A DNA stretch of 35,424 nt from Candidatus Altarchaeota archaeon (lineage in GTDB: Archaea; Altiarchaeota; Altiarchaeia; IMC4; QMZM01): NCBI GenBank assembly GCA_016931955.1, contig JAFGDV010000041.1:1-35424 (forward strand). Direction: 5' to 3'. The notes under the pieces were generated by a model. That model saw nothing but the letters and a program-made list of their open reading frames with translations, ran no database searches and was not told the origin of the DNA. Position 1 is the stretch's first letter, and each line of letters opens with the position of its first letter. Position numbers and translations under genes: made by a program. Of the stretch, positions 25,200 through 33,872 are shown piece by piece.

Positions 25200-26426
25200 A
25201 TGACTGAAGGTAGTGAGAAACTTGGGGAGGAAAAGAAGGAGGTAGCAGCGGATAAGCAGACGTCTGTTATCTCGTCGAAACCTTTGAATGATATTGTCTT
25301 GGTTGGTTTTGCGTGTTTTGTTTTCGGGTTCCTTGTTGGCGGCATGCTTACTTCGAACTTTTTCGGCGGCGGCTCTGGTGTTACGACAACGCTGCCGGGT
25401 GTGACTACTACTATTCCATCATATTCCAAGTTGAATGTCGTGGTCTTGAACGATAAACGTTGTTCTCAGTGTGTTTCTGGGATGCAGTCTCTTTTAGCTC
25501 AACTTGAGACGCTTTTCCCTGACATGGAGGTGAAGAGCCTGGATTATGGTTCCTCTGAGGGTAAGCAGTTATATAATTCACTCAGCCTGAAGTATCTTCC
25601 AGTGATATTGTTTGATGAGCGTGTGGAGGAAGCCGACAACTATGATACTGTTAGCGGTTATCTTGAGCAGAAGGGCAGTTACCTCTCCCTTAGGATTGGG
25701 GCTGACTTCGACCCTAATGCGGAGATCTGCGATAATGGAGTGGATGATAACGGCGACGGCAAGGTGGACTGCGATGATCCAACCTGTGGCAGTGAGTGGG
25801 TCTGCATGGAGAAGCTGGAGAAGCCCGTCGTTGAACTATTCGTAATGTCGCATTGTCCCTATGGTACGCAGATGGAGAAGGGTATTCTTCCTGTAGTTGA
25901 ATTACTGAAGGACAAGATAGATTTCACGGTAAAGTTCTGCAGTTATGCGATGCACGGTAAAACTGAGCTGGATGAGCAGCTCACTCAGTATTGCATACAG
26001 AAGGACTTCAATGACAAATATCTCTCTTATCTGAGGTGTTTCCTTGAGGCTGGAAAGTCTGCTGAATGCGTCGAATCAACTGGGGTAGATAAGGCAGCGC
26101 TTGCTTCATGCATCTCTGCCGCTGATACAGCATATAAGGTCACGGAGAAATACAACGACAAGAATACTTGGCTGAGCGGTTATTACCCGCTTTTCCCAGT
26201 CTACGACGACGACAACGAAAGGTATGGGATAACCGGTTCTCCGGGTCTGGTGATAAATGGAGTCGTCGCTAGGGCGAACAGGGATCCTGCAAGTCTCTTG
26301 GAGGCAATATGCCTAGGCTTTGAGAATCCGCCAGAAGAATGCAGTCAGACCTTGTCTTCCACCACGCCAAGCGCGGGCTTCGGCTGGGAAGGCAGCGGCT
26401 CAAACACAGACGCAAGCTGCGAATAA
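25200..26426 (+). CDS. Membrane-anchored protein with two thioredoxin-like domains
   Basis: A 408-aa protein from the ATG at 25200 (GTGGTG sits 5-10 bases upstream; a longer frame from 25146 adds 18 unlikely residues). It has one transmembrane helix (31-53) and a Thr-rich linker. The first thioredoxin-like domain (78-165) has CSQC at 88-91. A calcium-loop insert follows, DNGVDDNGDGKVDCDDPTC (178-196). The second thioredoxin/DsbA-like domain (208-380) has VELFVMSHCPYG and GSPGLVING, where the active site is CPYG, lacking the second Cys. Several Cys (247, 265, 280, 290, 304, 371, 381, 407) suggest an extracytoplasmic disulfide-rich fold. It is probably a thiol oxidoreductase or disulfide chaperone outside the membrane. 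Confidence 0.8.
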   Translation: MTEGSEKLGEEKKEVAADKQTSVISSKPLNDIVLVGFACFVFGFLVGGMLTSNFFGGGSGVTTTLPGVTTTIPSYSKLNVVVLNDKRCSQCVSGMQSLLAQLETLFPDMEVKSLDYGSSEGKQLYNSLSLKYLPVILFDERVEEADNYDTVSGYLEQKGSYLSLRIGADFDPNAEICDNGVDDNGDGKVDCDDPTCGSEWVCMEKLEKPVVELFVMSHCPYGTQMEKGILPVVELLKDKIDFTVKFCSYAMHGKTELDEQLTQYCIQKDFNDKYLSYLRCFLEAGKSAECVESTGVDKAALASCISAADTAYKVTEKYNDKNTWLSGYYPLFPVYDDDNERYGITGSPGLVINGVVARANRDPASLLEAICLGFENPPEECSQTLSSTTPSAGFGWEGSGSNTDASCE

Positions 26427-26455
26427 ACATCAGATGGGAACAGGGGGGTAGTAAA

Positions 26456-28084
26456 TCATCCAGCTTGTCTACCTGAGTAAAGAATCTTTTGGGTTAATCC
26501 TATAAGCCATCTTGGCATATCCATTCGCCTCATAGCCTCGAGCATTATGTCTATGTCTTCATTTTCTAGTGCTTTCAAGAATATCACGGACGTAAAGTAG
26601 ATAACTCCTGTAATACAAAAAAGGCCGCCGATGATGCATAATTTCAGGAATTTTCTGAGGATATCCATCATGACATCGCCGGAGGCGAACACTGGTATGA
26701 ACTCAAGGAGGCCCCCGATGAATGGTTTGATGATAATAAGGGATATGAGTGTTATTAACCCGGCAATCAGTTGTCTGCTAATGTTTTTAGGGATTTTAAT
26801 ATAAGTTGTTCTTCTAATAGAGAAAAACAATAGAGCCATCAAGGTGAATGATGTGAGGGATGTAAAGGCTGCTCCTTCCATTCCGTAGAGGGGGATAAAA
26901 ACAAGGTTCAAAGAGATATTGACTAATGCCCCGAACCCAACCACCTTAAGTGAAAAATCGAGTTTTTTCATTGCTGAGAGAGCATATTGGATGGGGTTAG
27001 AGAAGGAATATATGAACAAACCGATGGTGTATAGTATCAAGGCAAGATATCCCTCTCTGTAGGTGATGCCGTATATTATCGTCAGCACTTCCCTGGAGAA
27101 GACAAGAATCATCAAAAGCACGGGTGTTGTTGATAGGAGCATCCACCGTATGAAGACCGTCGATGCCTTCTCTATCTCTGCTGTGTTTTTTCCCCCCCAG
27201 AATTCCGTGATCATGGGATAGAATATCCCTCCAATAGACGCTGTGAATATGGTTATCAAGCTGCTGAATCCAATGACTACGGAATATATGCCTATTACAT
27301 GGGTGTTTATCTCTGCCGGGAGGTAGTATCCCAGCATTATCCTGTCGAATTGTGAATTTATCACGGCCATCGATGCAAGGGTTACAAGTGTCAGACCGAA
27401 GGGGATCATCTCCTTTAGAATTCCGTAGCCGTCAACTTGCTCATATGACTTAGGCAATCTCTTGTATTCTCTGATCACCCAATACCAGCTCACGATTGCT
27501 GCGAGAGCGAATGAAGCAATAAAGCCCAATGCTATGCTATTGGCCGTTGCACTGATGGCTAATATCAGGAGTATTGTTAGAACGAGTTTTGCAACTCCCT
27601 GGAGACTGCTGACCTGTGATGAGAGTTTTATGAGTTTTCTGCCGTTTAGGAAGTTTAATGAGACCTTGTAGAAGTTGTAGACTATGATGTAAACAGCCAT
27701 GATGTAAAAGACTGATGAAAGTCCAGGTGTTTGGAAGAACTCTGCTAGTTCTCCCGCAGACAAGAAGACGGCTGATGCACAGACAAGGGAGAAGATACCT
27801 CCAGCGATCACTGCTATGTGGACTACTTTTCTCACGTGGTTGAACTGTTTTTTTCCAGCATAGAATGGAACATATCTGCCCACGCCACCAGCCCCAAGCC
27901 CCAAACTGGAGAAAAGAACCACTATGTCTATGATGCTGAGGGCGAGGAAGAAAATGCCTATCTCCACAGTGGAGACGAGCCGCGCAAGTGCTACGTAATA
28001 GAACCAGCCGGCGAACTTGACAACTAATTCCGCTATGAGCCCCCAAGCGGTTCCCTTAGCAAGGGTTTTTGCCGTTGTAGACAT
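26456..28084 (-). CDS. Oligosaccharide flippase (Wzx/polysaccharide biosynthesis MOP family)
   Basis: A 542-aa membrane protein with about 14 hydrophobic helices. It begins LAKGTAWGLIAELVVKFAGWFYYVALAR, the typical N-terminus of the polysaccharide biosynthesis/MATE-like MOP exporter superfamily. GLGAGGVGRYVPFY, FGLTLVTLASMAVINSQFDRIMLGYYL and YPMITEFWG are further family landmarks. It would flip lipid-linked glycans across the membrane for surface assembly. It is divergent from the transketolase-led operon and probably serves the same glycan. Its convergent neighbour ends 30 bases away. Confidence 0.9.
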   Translation of the reverse strand: MSTTAKTLAKGTAWGLIAELVVKFAGWFYYVALARLVSTVEIGIFFLALSIIDIVVLFSSLGLGAGGVGRYVPFYAGKKQFNHVRKVVHIAVIAGGIFSLVCASAVFLSAGELAEFFQTPGLSSVFYIMAVYIIVYNFYKVSLNFLNGRKLIKLSSQVSSLQGVAKLVLTILLILAISATANSIALGFIASFALAAIVSWYWVIREYKRLPKSYEQVDGYGILKEMIPFGLTLVTLASMAVINSQFDRIMLGYYLPAEINTHVIGIYSVVIGFSSLITIFTASIGGIFYPMITEFWGGKNTAEIEKASTVFIRWMLLSTTPVLLMILVFSREVLTIIYGITYREGYLALILYTIGLFIYSFSNPIQYALSAMKKLDFSLKVVGFGALVNISLNLVFIPLYGMEGAAFTSLTSFTLMALLFFSIRRTTYIKIPKNISRQLIAGLITLISLIIIKPFIGGLLEFIPVFASGDVMMDILRKFLKLCIIGGLFCITGVIYFTSVIFLKALENEDIDIMLEAMRRMDMPRWLIGLTQKILYSGRQAG

Positions 28085-28155
28085 ATAATCTAATAAGGTG
28101 TGTTTGGTAATAAACTCTTCAGCTATTTAACAAGAAATTCGAAATAGGTGATATC
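28085..28155. promoter_or_regulatory. Divergent promoter of the glycan island
   Basis: A 71-bp spacer between flippase (-) and transketolase (+). AGGTGAT at 28146-28152 is the transketolase ribosome-binding site, with 5 bases between AGGTG and ATG. AT-rich blocks at about 28085-28095 and 28121-28130 can act as TATA boxes. Paired control of flippase and sugar genes is plausible. Confidence 0.4.
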
Positions 28156-30084
28156 ATGGTCAAGATAAGGGCAATACCTCGGCGGGAGTTTGATAGGGTT
28201 GAGAAATCCCACCTGAATGAATCGCAAAAACTCAGGCTAATAGCTGACATGTGCAGGTATAATGCATTGAATGCGGTTAAAAAGGCCGGATCAGGTCATC
28301 TTGGGACAAGCTTCAGTGTTATGGACATCCTTGTATACCTCTATTTTTCGAAGATGAACATCCGCAGATTAGGCTTAGAGCATCCTGACAGAGACATATA
28401 TCTGCCATCCAAGGGACATGATGTTCCAGCACAATACGCGGTTCTCTCAGCATTGGGTTTCATACCACCTGAAAAGCTTTTTAAGCTGCGCAAGCTTGGC
28501 GGATTAGATGGGCATCCTGACGTCAGGGTGCAAGGTATAGAGATGAATTCCGGATCACTTGGCATGGGCGTTTCGAAGGCGAAGGGCTTCGCGTGGGCTA
28601 AGTCCAGAGGCGGCAGAGGCGGCAGAGTGTATGTCTTAACCGGAGACGGAGAACTGCAGGAAGGCCAGATCTACGAGGCCCTGCAGACCGCAGTCCACCA
28701 GAGACTTAACAATATACAGGTCATCATTGACCACAACATGGTTCAGTCAGACAAGCCAGTGGATAAGATAATAGACCTTGGAGACCTGAAAAAGAAACTC
28801 GAATCCTTCGGGTTTTACGTTGATGAATGCGATGGACATGACTTTGTAAAAATAAAAGCCGCTTTGGAGCGATGTGATGCGGTTTCGGATAAACCCAAGA
28901 TCCTGATAGCAAACACTGTAAAAGGGAAGGGCGTTTCCTTCATGGAGCACCCACAGGCTTTGAAGGAAGGCTGTGGGACTTATAGATGGCATGCTGGGGC
29001 TCCAGACGATGAATCTTTCGTGAAGGCATCGGAAGAAATACAGTCGAGGCTTAATAGCATGTTTGCATCCGCGAAACTTTCACCTCTGAGAATAGAGCTT
29101 GTTGAGGACTTCCTGAAAAAACCTTCCGGTGTCACCTCTGAGAGGATTGTTGAGGCTTACGGTAAGGCTCTTCTGGATGCAGGCAAACGCAGGAAAGACC
29201 TTGTTGTCTTGGACGCGGATCTTGCATGTGACTGCCAGATCAGGCAGTTTGAGTTAGAGTTTCCCGACCGTTTCATAGAAAACGGCATTGCTGAGCAGGA
29301 CGTGGTCTCCATGGCTGGGGGTCTTGCCCTCAGCGGCTTTCTGCCTGTAGTGAACAGCTTTTCGACTTTCCTGGCTGCCAGAGCCAACGAACAAATCTAC
29401 GCCAACGCGACCGAGAAGACCAAGATAATATATGTCTGCCATCTTGCAGGCCTCATACCTGCGGGTCCGGGCAGATCCCATCAGGGTGTGCGGGATATCT
29501 CCCTCTTCCAGGCGCTGCCGAATATGCTGATTTTTGAGCCCTGTAATTCCGCCGAAGCGAAGATGGTGTTGGATTACTGCGTGGACGTTGCCCAGGAAAG
29601 CTGCATGATCCGTCTGGTTATCTCTCCTTCGCCGCGGTTGATTGAATTATCAAGCGACTATGTTTTTTCCTTTGGCAGAGGCGCTGTCTTGAGGGATGGC
29701 AGGGATGCTGTGATATTCTCCTATGGTCCTGTGATGCTTCATGAGGCATTGACTGCTTCGGAGCTCCTCGAGAAGGAAGACGTTTCCCTTAAAGTAGTCA
29801 ATATGCCTTGGTTGAATCGCATAGACCTTGATTGGTTTACTGGGGTTGTCGATGTTTGTAGTCACATATTTTCGTTGGATAACCATATGGTAAGCGGTGG
29901 CTTGGGTGATTTCCTGCTGGATTCCGCTAACAAGGCAGGCCTTTTAAGGGATAAATGCTTTGTTAAGCTTGGTCTGGAGGACTACCCCGAATGCGGAATG
30001 CCCCAGGAGGTGCTTAGACATCATGGGCTTGATGGCGCAAGCCTGGCTTCAAAGATAAAGGAGATATTACCCAGTAAGTGTTGA
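28156..30084 (+). CDS. Transketolase, full-length fused form
   Basis: A 642-aa thiamine-diphosphate enzyme that transfers two-carbon ketol units between sugar phosphates. The PP domain has SGHLGTS (46-52, His48), PSKGHDVPAQYAV, GSLGMGVS and the TPP motif GDGELQEGQIYEAL ending in HN. The Pyr domain (from about 335) has ENGIAEQD, with the catalytic Glu, then AGPGRSHQGVRDI. The C-terminal domain is complete. Archaeal transketolases are often split in two genes; this one is a single chain. It heads a run of sugar-modifying genes, so it may make or remodel a glycan precursor rather than only serve pentose synthesis. The next gene starts 6 bases later. Confidence 0.9.
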   Translation: MVKIRAIPRREFDRVEKSHLNESQKLRLIADMCRYNALNAVKKAGSGHLGTSFSVMDILVYLYFSKMNIRRLGLEHPDRDIYLPSKGHDVPAQYAVLSALGFIPPEKLFKLRKLGGLDGHPDVRVQGIEMNSGSLGMGVSKAKGFAWAKSRGGRGGRVYVLTGDGELQEGQIYEALQTAVHQRLNNIQVIIDHNMVQSDKPVDKIIDLGDLKKKLESFGFYVDECDGHDFVKIKAALERCDAVSDKPKILIANTVKGKGVSFMEHPQALKEGCGTYRWHAGAPDDESFVKASEEIQSRLNSMFASAKLSPLRIELVEDFLKKPSGVTSERIVEAYGKALLDAGKRRKDLVVLDADLACDCQIRQFELEFPDRFIENGIAEQDVVSMAGGLALSGFLPVVNSFSTFLAARANEQIYANATEKTKIIYVCHLAGLIPAGPGRSHQGVRDISLFQALPNMLIFEPCNSAEAKMVLDYCVDVAQESCMIRLVISPSPRLIELSSDYVFSFGRGAVLRDGRDAVIFSYGPVMLHEALTASELLEKEDVSLKVVNMPWLNRIDLDWFTGVVDVCSHIFSLDNHMVSGGLGDFLLDSANKAGLLRDKCFVKLGLEDYPECGMPQEVLRHHGLDGASLASKIKEILPSKC

Positions 30085-30090
30085 AGTAAG

Positions 30091-30894
30091 ATGGCTGCGA
30101 AGTTGATGAAGTTGGTGAGGGGGGAAGTGCCGTTTGTTGTTATCCTAGATAAGCTTGGAGTAAACAAATTATTGAATCTATTTGGAATCGAGGTCGTGAG
30201 AAAAGGCTGTATGTATTATAAATACTACTGGGAGAGGGCTTACAAGAAAATTGATCTGAAGAAGATACCTGTTTTTTCAGAAATTGCCGCGCATGTGATT
30301 GCGGATAAAACAACTTACATGGACTATGATCGCCTGTATACTCTCTGGCAGTTTGTCAATTGCATCGATTCAGACGAGCAAGCAATTGTAGAGGTCGGGA
30401 CTTACTGGGGGGGTTCTGCGTGGTTTATCGCCGAATCCCTGTGCAGGGTTGATAGGAAAAACACCTTTTTTGTATTCGACACATTCGAAGGCCATACTGT
30501 AGTCGATGAATCTGTTGACGGTGAGCATAGAGTCAAGGAGGGGTTTTCTGATGTCTCATATGAGAAAGTAAAGTCTTATCTCTCTGTTTTCAGTAACTTA
30601 GTCCTTACAAAAGGGGATTTCTTGAAGACAAGCAACTTACTGGATGACGTGAAATCATTCGCTCTTGTGCATATCGACGTTGATGTCTATCCTGTGACAA
30701 AATATTGCCTGGAATTCTTCAAAGACAGGATGATTACTGGCGGAGTGATTATTGTTGATGACTATGGGTTTACGACTTGCAAGGGCGCTAAAAAAGCAGT
30801 CGACGAATTTATCGGCTTAAGGAAGGACTTTTTTATGTTCCACCTGATGACCGGTCAGGCGGTTTTAGCGAAGCTTGGAAGTGATGTCGATTAG
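30091..30894 (+). CDS. TylF-like SAM-dependent O-methyltransferase
   Basis: A 267-aa class I methyltransferase of the macrocin-O-methyltransferase (TylF) family. An N-terminal helical lead of about 80 residues precedes the core. Motif I is IVEVGTYWGGSA (99-110). FVFDTFEG (127-134) is the family's D-x-F-x-G signature. HIDVDVYP (194-201) and IIVDDYGF (220-227) provide the metal-binding Asp residues. TylF enzymes methylate sugar hydroxyls, which suits this position between transketolase and cytidylyltransferase. It starts 6 bases after the transketolase stop and ends 2 bases before the next start. Confidence 0.83.
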   Translation: MAAKLMKLVRGEVPFVVILDKLGVNKLLNLFGIEVVRKGCMYYKYYWERAYKKIDLKKIPVFSEIAAHVIADKTTYMDYDRLYTLWQFVNCIDSDEQAIVEVGTYWGGSAWFIAESLCRVDRKNTFFVFDTFEGHTVVDESVDGEHRVKEGFSDVSYEKVKSYLSVFSNLVLTKGDFLKTSNLLDDVKSFALVHIDVDVYPVTKYCLEFFKDRMITGGVIIVDDYGFTTCKGAKKAVDEFIGLRKDFFMFHLMTGQAVLAKLGSDVD

Positions 30895-30896
30895 AT

Positions 30897-32501
30897 ATGA
30901 AAATATTGTGTTTGATATTGGCTCGTGGAGGATCTGAGAGAGTCCCTAAGAAGAACATAAAAATTTTAGGGGATAAGCCGCTAATTACTTACACTCTAGA
31001 GTGCGCAAAGAAGTCGAAGTACATAGATAGGATAATCGTCTCGACGGATAGTGATGAGATAGCGAGGGTTTCCACAGATTTTGGTGCAGAAGCCCCCTTC
31101 AGGCGGCCGGCGGATATATCCAAGAGCGATTCTACTGAACTGGATGCATTCAAACATGCTCTTTCCTGGCTTAAAGAAAACGAAAGCTATGTTCCAGATA
31201 TCATCGTGAAGCTTTTTCCGACGTCTCCTTTCAGGAAAGCTGAGACCGTAGACAGAGCAATAGAGCTGCTTATGAGCCGCCCGGATGCAGACAGTGTCCG
31301 CTCTGTTCGCCTGTGTACTGAACATCCCCACAAGATGTGGCGGATAGACCAAAATGGTTTCCTTGAATCTTTTGTGCCCTTAGATGAGAAGCTACCTGAG
31401 GCGCACACTCTAGCGTATCATCTCCTACCTGAAGTGTACATACAAAATGCGTCGATTGACGTGACGAAGCCCTCTAATATCTGGAAGAAGAATTCTATCA
31501 CAGGTACAAAGATCCTGCCATTAGTCATGGAAGAATATGAGTCATTAGATATAAACACACCACTTGATTTTGAGTTGGCAGATTACTTAATAAGTCTTTC
31601 TACTACTCCCCTGGAAGCAAGGATTATCGGTGAGGATCTTGAGGAATATGCTCGATATCTTGACTTCTATGTTAACGAATGTATAGTATGTGGTTCCAGT
31701 AAGACATCTAAGTGGGCAGAGTACGGTTCCTTCAAAGCCATCAAATGTGACAGGTGCGGGATGATATGGATTAATCCAATGGTCAACCCTGACGGCGTTG
31801 AAAAATACTATCAAGATTATATAGGGATGCGTTTTGAGGATAAAGATAAGACCTTAAAGAGAAAGGCGCAATACGAGATTGATAAAGACTACATACAACA
31901 GCATATAATGTCCGGTAAGGTTTTGGACGTTGGTTGTTCTGGAGGCTTCTTTCTTGAGACTTTAAGTAACAAATTTGAAAAATATGGTGTGGAGATAGAC
32001 AAAAAGGCGGTCGAATTCGCCAGAGAAAATTACTCCTTTGGTTCAAATGTTCGTGCTGTGCGCCTTGAGGAAGCACCTTTTGAAGACGCAACATTCGATC
32101 TTGTGATTATGCGGGGGGTGATTGAGCATCTACATGACCCTTCTACTGCTATTGCTAAGATCTCTTCTCTGCTAAAAAAAGGCGGTTTTTTCTACGTGGC
32201 TGCAACACCTAATTCCCTTAGCTTCTCAGCTGACTTCTATAGGGAAAAATGGAATCAATTCCACCCAATACGGCATTTATACTATTTCAGTGTGGAGACT
32301 CTTCCTGCTTTGTGCAGTCGATTCGGCCTTAAATTGTTGTCTTATCGTCTCCCTTACCTTGAGACGCCGTATTGTTCTGTTGAGGACGATATTAAGCGGG
32401 TGGAAAAGGACATTAGGCTAAAGTCCATTGGACAGGTGGATAAGATAGGTCGCAGTCAGGCTTTTTGGGAGAACATGATGAATATTGTCTTCGTAAAGTA
32501 G
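30897..32501 (+). CDS. Fusion: CMP-sugar (NeuA-like) cytidylyltransferase and zinc-ribbon SAM methyltransferase
   Basis: A 534-aa two-enzyme chain in one open frame. Residues 1 to about 235 are an acylneuraminate/KDO-type cytidylyltransferase: LILARGGSERVPKKNIKILG (7-26), VSTDSDEIA (48-56), LFPTSPFR (106-113) and the late DINTPLDFELAD (218-229). Residues about 260-534 are a methyltransferase. A four-Cys knuckle (C262, C265, C284, C287) leads into DRCGMIWINP, then SAM motif I VLDVGCSGGFF (342-352), MRGVIEHLHDP and a C-terminal region with HLYYFS. The linker shows no start signal or frame break. It should activate a sugar acid as CMP-sugar and methylate the same or a related glycan. The exact sugar is unknown. 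Confidence 0.85.
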   Translation: MKILCLILARGGSERVPKKNIKILGDKPLITYTLECAKKSKYIDRIIVSTDSDEIARVSTDFGAEAPFRRPADISKSDSTELDAFKHALSWLKENESYVPDIIVKLFPTSPFRKAETVDRAIELLMSRPDADSVRSVRLCTEHPHKMWRIDQNGFLESFVPLDEKLPEAHTLAYHLLPEVYIQNASIDVTKPSNIWKKNSITGTKILPLVMEEYESLDINTPLDFELADYLISLSTTPLEARIIGEDLEEYARYLDFYVNECIVCGSSKTSKWAEYGSFKAIKCDRCGMIWINPMVNPDGVEKYYQDYIGMRFEDKDKTLKRKAQYEIDKDYIQQHIMSGKVLDVGCSGGFFLETLSNKFEKYGVEIDKKAVEFARENYSFGSNVRAVRLEEAPFEDATFDLVIMRGVIEHLHDPSTAIAKISSLLKKGGFFYVAATPNSLSFSADFYREKWNQFHPIRHLYYFSVETLPALCSRFGLKLLSYRLPYLETPYCSVEDDIKRVEKDIRLKSIGQVDKIGRSQAFWENMMNIVFVK

Positions 32502-32549
32502 TTTTTAAAATTAAATCATAGTCTTTTTATTTGTAAAGGCAAAAACAAG

Positions 32550-33872
32550 ATGAGAAAACTCATAGTCGTATCGTCTGATCTTTATGTTAGGAATTTCATT
32601 GATACTGGCGCGTTTTCTGCGATAGAAGACGAAGACACCTATTATCTAGCGTCGGAACATGTTAAGCACGTGTCAGAACTAAGAAGCAAAAAAAATTTCC
32701 TAGGTTTGGTAAAAGAGCCTGGATGGCGGCTGTTCTTGAATAACCAATTGCTTTTATTGCTGACTTTTTTGAACAAATCAAAATCTTCTTCTTTCAGGCT
32801 GAGAATCCGTCGTTTTCACCCGTTTATTCTGTTAGTATATAATGTACTAGGCTCAAGGTTCTTTGGAAAACCTGCTTTGTGGGTTTTGATGAAGGCGTTG
32901 GGTACGAACAGAGAACTAAGCAGGATAGTTAAGGAGCTGAAGCCGGATATTGTTCTGATACCCTCATCTGCTACTGACTCACTGGGAACTGATGCGACTA
33001 TTGTCTGCAAAAAAATCGGCATACCATGTGTGCATCTTATCAATGGATGGGATAATCTTTCGAGCAAGATAGTCTATCCTGTAAACCCTGATTACCTGTG
33101 CGTCTGGGGCCCTCAGAGCGTTGAACACGCTGAAAGGATACATGGCATAAGACCGGAAAAAGTCTTCCCCATCGGGGTGCCGACGTTCGACCACTATTTC
33201 AGGTTGAGGGATAGGGAACTAGAATCCCCCCACCCATTTAAGTACGCATTATTTGCTGGTTGTTGCGTCGCATTTGATGAGATCTCAGCACTTCAAATCC
33301 TAGAGCGAGCGATAGAGAGATCAGGGATCAAGGGTTTTAAGGTAGTCTATCGACCCCATCCCTGGCGGCATCGAAGGTCTTGCTTTGATGAATTCAGGCA
33401 AGAAAACTTCAAGCATGTCATCTTAGACGAGCAGATAAAGGAAAGCTACCTTAGATCCAATGCATACGTTAGTCCAGCGGATTTTCTGCCATCGCTCGAC
33501 TACTACCCCGCACTGCTAAAAAATGCGGAGTTTGTCATATGCCCCCTCTCCACCATGACTCTTGAGTCCGCGATATTTGAGAAACCAACCCTGATCATCG
33601 CATACGATGATGGGATTCATGTGACAAGCCCACACAATCTATTCAACTACGAGCACTTCAGGGGTATAGAAAAGCTGGATGGAATGTCTCTGTGCAAGAC
33701 AAAAGAAGCATTCGAAACACTGTTTCTCTCCATGTGCAAGGACTACGTGGGATCGAATCCGCCCAAGACAAGGATAAGGGAGCAGATAAAATACTACATA
33801 TACTATGATGACTCGTCTTATGCTGAAAGGCTTAAGAAAGTCGTCGACTCCTTACCCATTAGTCGTCCTTGA
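32550..33872 (+). CDS. Probable GT-B surface carbohydrate glycosyltransferase
   Basis: A 440-aa protein with GT-B architecture, like 'surface carbohydrate biosynthesis' and CDP-glycerol-type transferases. The N-terminal Rossmann half includes KPDIVLIPSSATDSLGTDA and GIPCVHLINGWDNLSS. The C-terminal half includes VWGPQSVEHAERIHGI, VFPIGVPTFDHY, VVYRPHPWRH and the donor-site FVICPLSTMTLESAIFEKPTL. One hydrophobic stretch (about 89-97) may touch the membrane. It is 48 bases from the fusion gene, with an AT-rich possible promoter between. It probably adds the CMP-activated sugar. The gene overlaps the convergent aldehyde dehydrogenase by 14 bp. Confidence 0.7.
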   Translation: MRKLIVVSSDLYVRNFIDTGAFSAIEDEDTYYLASEHVKHVSELRSKKNFLGLVKEPGWRLFLNNQLLLLLTFLNKSKSSSFRLRIRRFHPFILLVYNVLGSRFFGKPALWVLMKALGTNRELSRIVKELKPDIVLIPSSATDSLGTDATIVCKKIGIPCVHLINGWDNLSSKIVYPVNPDYLCVWGPQSVEHAERIHGIRPEKVFPIGVPTFDHYFRLRDRELESPHPFKYALFAGCCVAFDEISALQILERAIERSGIKGFKVVYRPHPWRHRRSCFDEFRQENFKHVILDEQIKESYLRSNAYVSPADFLPSLDYYPALLKNAEFVICPLSTMTLESAIFEKPTLIIAYDDGIHVTSPHNLFNYEHFRGIEKLDGMSLCKTKEAFETLFLSMCKDYVGSNPPKTRIREQIKYYIYYDDSSYAERLKKVVDSLPISRP

